Origin: a virus
Virus record (IMG/VR): IMGVR_UViG_3300037010_001860
Coordinates: 1 to 47,853 of that record
DNA: 47,853 bases
Reading direction: 5' to 3' (one strand)
Shown: positions 45,023 to 47,853 of the stretch, one piece after another
Layout: each line of letters starts with the position of its first letter
How positions within the stretch are numbered: the stretch's first letter is position 1
The notes under the pieces: generated by a model
Told to the model about the DNA's origin: nothing
The model's input: the letters and a program-made list of their open reading frames with translations, nothing else
The model's database searches: none
Translations under genes and position numbers: made by a program

Positions 45023-46321
45023 ATGGCTTGGGCTGCTATTGGAGGTGCTGTTGCGGGAGCAGCTGTATCTGGTATATTTTCCTCTGGTTCTTCTGGTTCC
45101 TCTGGTTCAGGCTCGGGCTCTGCGCCAGCGATGGCAGACCCATTCGCAAGCCAGCGTGCTCAATATCAGCCGCAACTTGCCGCTCTGATGAACACAGGTG
45201 ACCCTTCCGCTGCCATGCTGCAGCCTGGGTATCATTTTCAAAATCCTGCAGGCCCGTCCTGGTGGGAGCAGTCCCAGCCCGGCTACCGGGCTCCAGTGGC
45301 AAGTCAGCCGCAACCACAACCGCAACCGCAAGCTCCGCAGCAGCCGCAGCCATCTCCGCAGCAACAGAAGCAACCTGCCGACTTGCAGGAATTGCTGCAA
45401 ATTCAACATGATCAGCGAGGGATGGGCCCAGATATGGCTGGGTTTAACCCGAATTTCCTCATTAACTGGTTACAGTCTCAGGGGATTACTCCCACAGCTT
45501 CCACAGCCCCCACGACAAGTCAACAGCAACCTGTAGCTACCCATCAAACTCCAGTGGCAGGCCAGCCACAACAGACACAACCTGCTACACGTTCACCGTT
45601 TCAGAATGAAGTTGGCCCGCTCCCGCTCTCACAGTCTCTGCCTGACTCCCCCAGTGGGCAGTCTACGACTAGCTACCCCAGTGGGCAGTCTGTGGCTGGC
45701 GGCAACACCCAAGCTATGCTACAACCTGGGTATAACTTCCAAACCTCCGATCCAAGTTATGCCTGGCGATTGCAGCAAGGGCTGAGTACTCTTCAGCGAG
45801 GGCTGGCACAAACAGGTCAGACTGCCAGTGGAAATGAAATGGCTCAGTTGCAACAATACGGCCAGGGGATGGCTTCACAAGAATTTTCCAACGAGTTCAA
45901 TCGACAGCACTCCTCCCAGGCTCTCACTGATCAGGAGGCTGCAACTACCTTTAACCAACATCAAGCTGCGCAGGCGCTGACAGATCAAGAATTTTCCAAT
46001 CTGTTTAACATGCAGCAAACTGAATACGCGAATCAGTTTTCCAGATTGGCTCAACTATCTGGAGCAAATGTTGGGAGCCCTGGCGCCGCTGGGCAATTGC
46101 AGGCAATGCAAAATATGCAGCAACAGCAAGCAGCAAGTGCTGTTGGAAATGCTGTTGGAAATGCTGCTGGGAATTGGCTTGGTAACTACATGGGCGACAA
46201 CAGCACAACTCCTGCTTCTGGGCCTGCTTTCCCGGTAACCCAAGCTGGCTATCAATTCAATTCCCAGCCAATTCTTTCTGGTGGGACTGACCTCAATGCC
46301 TTCGCTGGTTATAATTTTTAA
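45023..46321 (+). CDS. DNA ejection / internal virion protein, gp7-like, haplotype B (432 aa)
   Basis: Counterpart of 2758-3444 but with a different N-terminal hydrophobic Gly/Ala segment and Ser/Gly linker. An insertion of about 167 residues, Pro/Gln-rich, is bounded by two copies of A-M-L-Q-P-G-Y-x-F-Q (45212-45241 and 45713-45742). A second addition carries a duplicated Q-A-L-T-D-Q-E motif (about residues 300-325). The C-terminal third is conserved, including the glycine-zipper-like segment and the last 30 residues. Role as for the haplotype A gene. Confidence 0.68.
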   Translation: MAWAAIGGAVAGAAVSGIFSSGSSGSSGSGSGSAPAMADPFASQRAQYQPQLAALMNTGDPSAAMLQPGYHFQNPAGPSWWEQSQPGYRAPVASQPQPQPQPQAPQQPQPSPQQQKQPADLQELLQIQHDQRGMGPDMAGFNPNFLINWLQSQGITPTASTAPTTSQQQPVATHQTPVAGQPQQTQPATRSPFQNEVGPLPLSQSLPDSPSGQSTTSYPSGQSVAGGNTQAMLQPGYNFQTSDPSYAWRLQQGLSTLQRGLAQTGQTASGNEMAQLQQYGQGMASQEFSNEFNRQHSSQALTDQEAATTFNQHQAAQALTDQEFSNLFNMQQTEYANQFSRLAQLSGANVGSPGAAGQLQAMQNMQQQQAASAVGNAVGNAAGNWLGNYMGDNSTTPASGPAFPVTQAGYQFNSQPILSGGTDLNAFAGYNF

Positions 46322-46336
46322 TAGGGGGTTCAGACA

Positions 46337-47755
46337 ATGGGCGGATTCTTCCAAAATCTCGGTCTGCAAGCCGGGTATAATATGATCTATGGGCAGCAGC
46401 AAGCGCAAACCCAAGCGGATACGGAGCTGAAGCAACAGCAAGTGGTCGCGGCAAAGGCGCAGCTTGCACAGCAGGCGCAACTCACTGACGTGCAAGCGAA
46501 AGTTGGCCAGTTGGCGCAGATGGAACTCGCTGGTATTAAGGATGACGTGGAAGCTCCAGTGCAAAAGGCAGACTTTGCCATGAAGGCTGCTACAAAGCTG
46601 GCAGCCGCAGGGGACTTGCAAGGTGCTTCCGCATGGCGACAGCAGGCGGAAGCCTACACGAAGCAAGGGAAAGAGGTCAGAGAAGAGGCCGTACAAAAGC
46701 AAACAAAAGCCACGGAAGACCTTTCGCAGGCGGCTCTTGCCTTCAAAACTACCCCATCTGCGCAGAACTATGCCCAACTCTCCACAGCTCTTGCTCGCAG
46801 TGGAGAGGATATTTCCAAGATGCCACCGCCCGGTGACCCAGCGCTGCTCCCGTTTGTAAATACACAGATAAACAAGGGCATGAAAGTCTCAGAACAACTT
46901 AAGTTCGCCGCTGGAGAAGCTGATAAAAAAGACCAGCGAGATGAAACTGCAAGAAGTCATCGTGAGAACGAAGCCATACGGCTGGAGACTGCTCGTAACA
47001 ATGCTGCTTTGCGCCGGGAAAGGCTGGAACTTCATAAGATGACTATGGGGCTTTTAACTGGTGGCGCGACCTCTAAGACTGAGAAAGACTCTGCAGCAGC
47101 TATGGTAGCCCAAGGTGCGCCGCTGACGCAGGTTGTTCCCGGCTTTGGCCGCTCTGCAGTTATGAAGCGCATAGAAGCCCGGAATGATGGGATTGCGCAG
47201 ATTATGAAGGAGACCGGGATGAACGCTGCTGAAGCCGGAACGGAACTAGCCAATCGCCAGATTAACTATCGTGCAAAATCTTCCAGTTCTACCGCAGGTG
47301 CTCGTACAGCCGCAACTGTCGTAGCTAATCTGGAGATTGCCTCGAATGAAGCAAAGCAGATGATTCAAGTCGCTCGTGATCTGGCCTCAAAAGTAAATGT
47401 TGGGCAGTTCAAATCCCTCAATGCCATCGAGAATGCTGTGAAGCGTGGGACTGGTGATGCCAATATTGTGAAACTTGATACTGCACTGAATTCATTAGTA
47501 AACTCTTATGCCAGGGCTATTAACCCTAAAGGCATCCCAACAGTAAGTGATAAGGAGCATGCTCGTGCAACTGTGGACGCGGCACTTTCCAGTGGCCAAT
47601 TGAGTGGAATTTTTGATGTAATGGACACGGAAATGACAGTCGCGCTTGGGGCAGCGAAGCATGTATCAACTGGTGCGACTACACAGGAGCATTCAGCTCC
47701 GACTCCTGCTGCCGCTTCTGCAACTTCCTCAACCCTCCCCGCTGGTTGGCACTAA
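46337..47755 (+). CDS. DNA ejection protein, long coiled coil, haplotype B (472 aa)
   Basis: Counterpart of 3460-4890. Residues 1-230 are strongly conserved; one stretch, G-I-K-D-D-V-E-A-P-V-Q-K-A-D-F-A-M-K-A-A, is identical. After the L-E-L-H-K-M-T motif the sequence is unrelated to haplotype A over about 215 residues, and only the terminal S-T-L-P-A-G-W-H is again identical. The divergent part is the domain most likely to contact the host envelope or partner proteins; this is inference. Confidence 0.65.
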   Translation: MGGFFQNLGLQAGYNMIYGQQQAQTQADTELKQQQVVAAKAQLAQQAQLTDVQAKVGQLAQMELAGIKDDVEAPVQKADFAMKAATKLAAAGDLQGASAWRQQAEAYTKQGKEVREEAVQKQTKATEDLSQAALAFKTTPSAQNYAQLSTALARSGEDISKMPPPGDPALLPFVNTQINKGMKVSEQLKFAAGEADKKDQRDETARSHRENEAIRLETARNNAALRRERLELHKMTMGLLTGGATSKTEKDSAAAMVAQGAPLTQVVPGFGRSAVMKRIEARNDGIAQIMKETGMNAAEAGTELANRQINYRAKSSSSTAGARTAATVVANLEIASNEAKQMIQVARDLASKVNVGQFKSLNAIENAVKRGTGDANIVKLDTALNSLVNSYARAINPKGIPTVSDKEHARATVDAALSSGQLSGIFDVMDTEMTVALGAAKHVSTGATTQEHSAPTPAAASATSSTLPAGWH

Positions 47756-47764
47756 GGAACTCCC

Positions 47765-47853
47765 ATGCCTGAATATTCTTTCACTAGCCCAGAAGGTAAG
47801 GCTTACAGTATCACTGGCCCTGAAGGCAGCACCCGCGAGCAAGCCTTTCAGCT
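47765..47853 (+). CDS. Large ejection protein, 5' fragment (haplotype B)
   Basis: The first 29 codons of the gp16-like gene, identical in DNA to 4900-4988 and cut by the window end. Confidence 0.9.
   Translation, partial: MPEYSFTSPEGKAYSITGPEGSTREQAFQ

Larger units (their letters stand above)
42283..47853. repeat. Haplotype B copy of the capsid-to-ejection block, repeated at 1-4988
   Basis: Second version of the block at 1-4988: the same gene order with SNPs, a different cargo gene and longer first ejection protein. It is 583 bases longer. It begins inside the capsid gene and ends with the 127-base exact repeat. Confidence 0.85.

Noticed and set aside
1-47853. Terminal direct repeats of a linear phage genome
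   Set aside because: The end copies are diverged and of different length; only the last 127 bases are identical, and that match is internal to the left copy rather than at its edge.
1-47853. Prophage or temperate phage
   Set aside because: No integrase, repressor, excisionase or flanking host gene was seen; absence of recognisable genes is not proof.
1-47853. tRNA genes
   Set aside because: No cloverleaf with the expected T-loop and anticodon arm was noticed by reading; a dedicated scan was not possible here.

Overview
The window holds one complete turn, plus about 5 kb, of a circular or circularly permuted genome of a tailed phage with a P22-like (podovirus) virion. Supporting genes are a roughly 730-residue portal, a gp4-like and a gp10-like tail accessory factor, three consecutive DNA-ejection-type proteins, and no tape measure, sheath or tube genes. 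The unit genome is about 42.3 kb, or about 42.9 kb in a second haplotype. Genes are dense, most starts have purine-rich ribosome binding sites, and stop/start overlaps are common. No integrase, repressor, transposase, RNA polymerase or tRNA gene was seen, so a lytic phage using host RNA polymerase is the simplest reading. The SAR-type GH24 lysozyme resembles those of phages infecting Burkholderiales; this is only a hint at the host.

Layout. The plus-strand late module starts at 33898: two small terminase-like proteins, large terminase, portal, a GroES-like co-chaperonin, scaffold, a head protein and the major capsid protein (to 42369). It continues across the circle into 1-16145: a head/tail decoration candidate, gp4-like protein, a variable cargo gene, ejection proteins, a PurD-like ATP-grasp cassette, tail fibres including one with an S74 autoprocessing chaperone, a gp10-like protein, then holin-like, lysozyme and membrane-anchored lysis genes. 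The minus-strand early/replication module runs from about 33335 leftward to 16154: many small genes, a Dda-like helicase, a PD-(D/E)XK nuclease with four candidate Fe-S cysteines, a RecA-like/Sak4-like ATPase, a DUF669-like protein, a ParB-DNA methyltransferase fusion and a uracil-glycosylase-like/family A DNA polymerase fusion. The modules diverge at about 33.3-33.9 kb and converge at 16145/16154.

The two ends of the window are homologous but not identical: 1-4988 corresponds to 42283-47853. They share gene order but differ by SNPs, by a swapped cargo gene (sulfotransferase-like versus cupin-like) and by remodelled ejection proteins. They rejoin in an exactly 127-base identical stretch at the right end. 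The best reading is one circular genome traversed slightly more than once through two co-occurring strain haplotypes.

The most unusual feature is a 42-base palindrome present at 12 distinct sites (13 with the haplotype duplicate). It has paired changes in its outer stem and is mostly intergenic. Two copies lie exactly in frame inside coding sequence: one in the linker between the two domains of the DNA polymerase, one in a small membrane protein. One intergenic copy forms an intrinsic terminator that ends a candidate structured RNA of about 215 bases, which begins at a near-consensus sigma70 promoter. The early region also holds two long inverted repeats, poly-G tracts and several intrinsic terminators.
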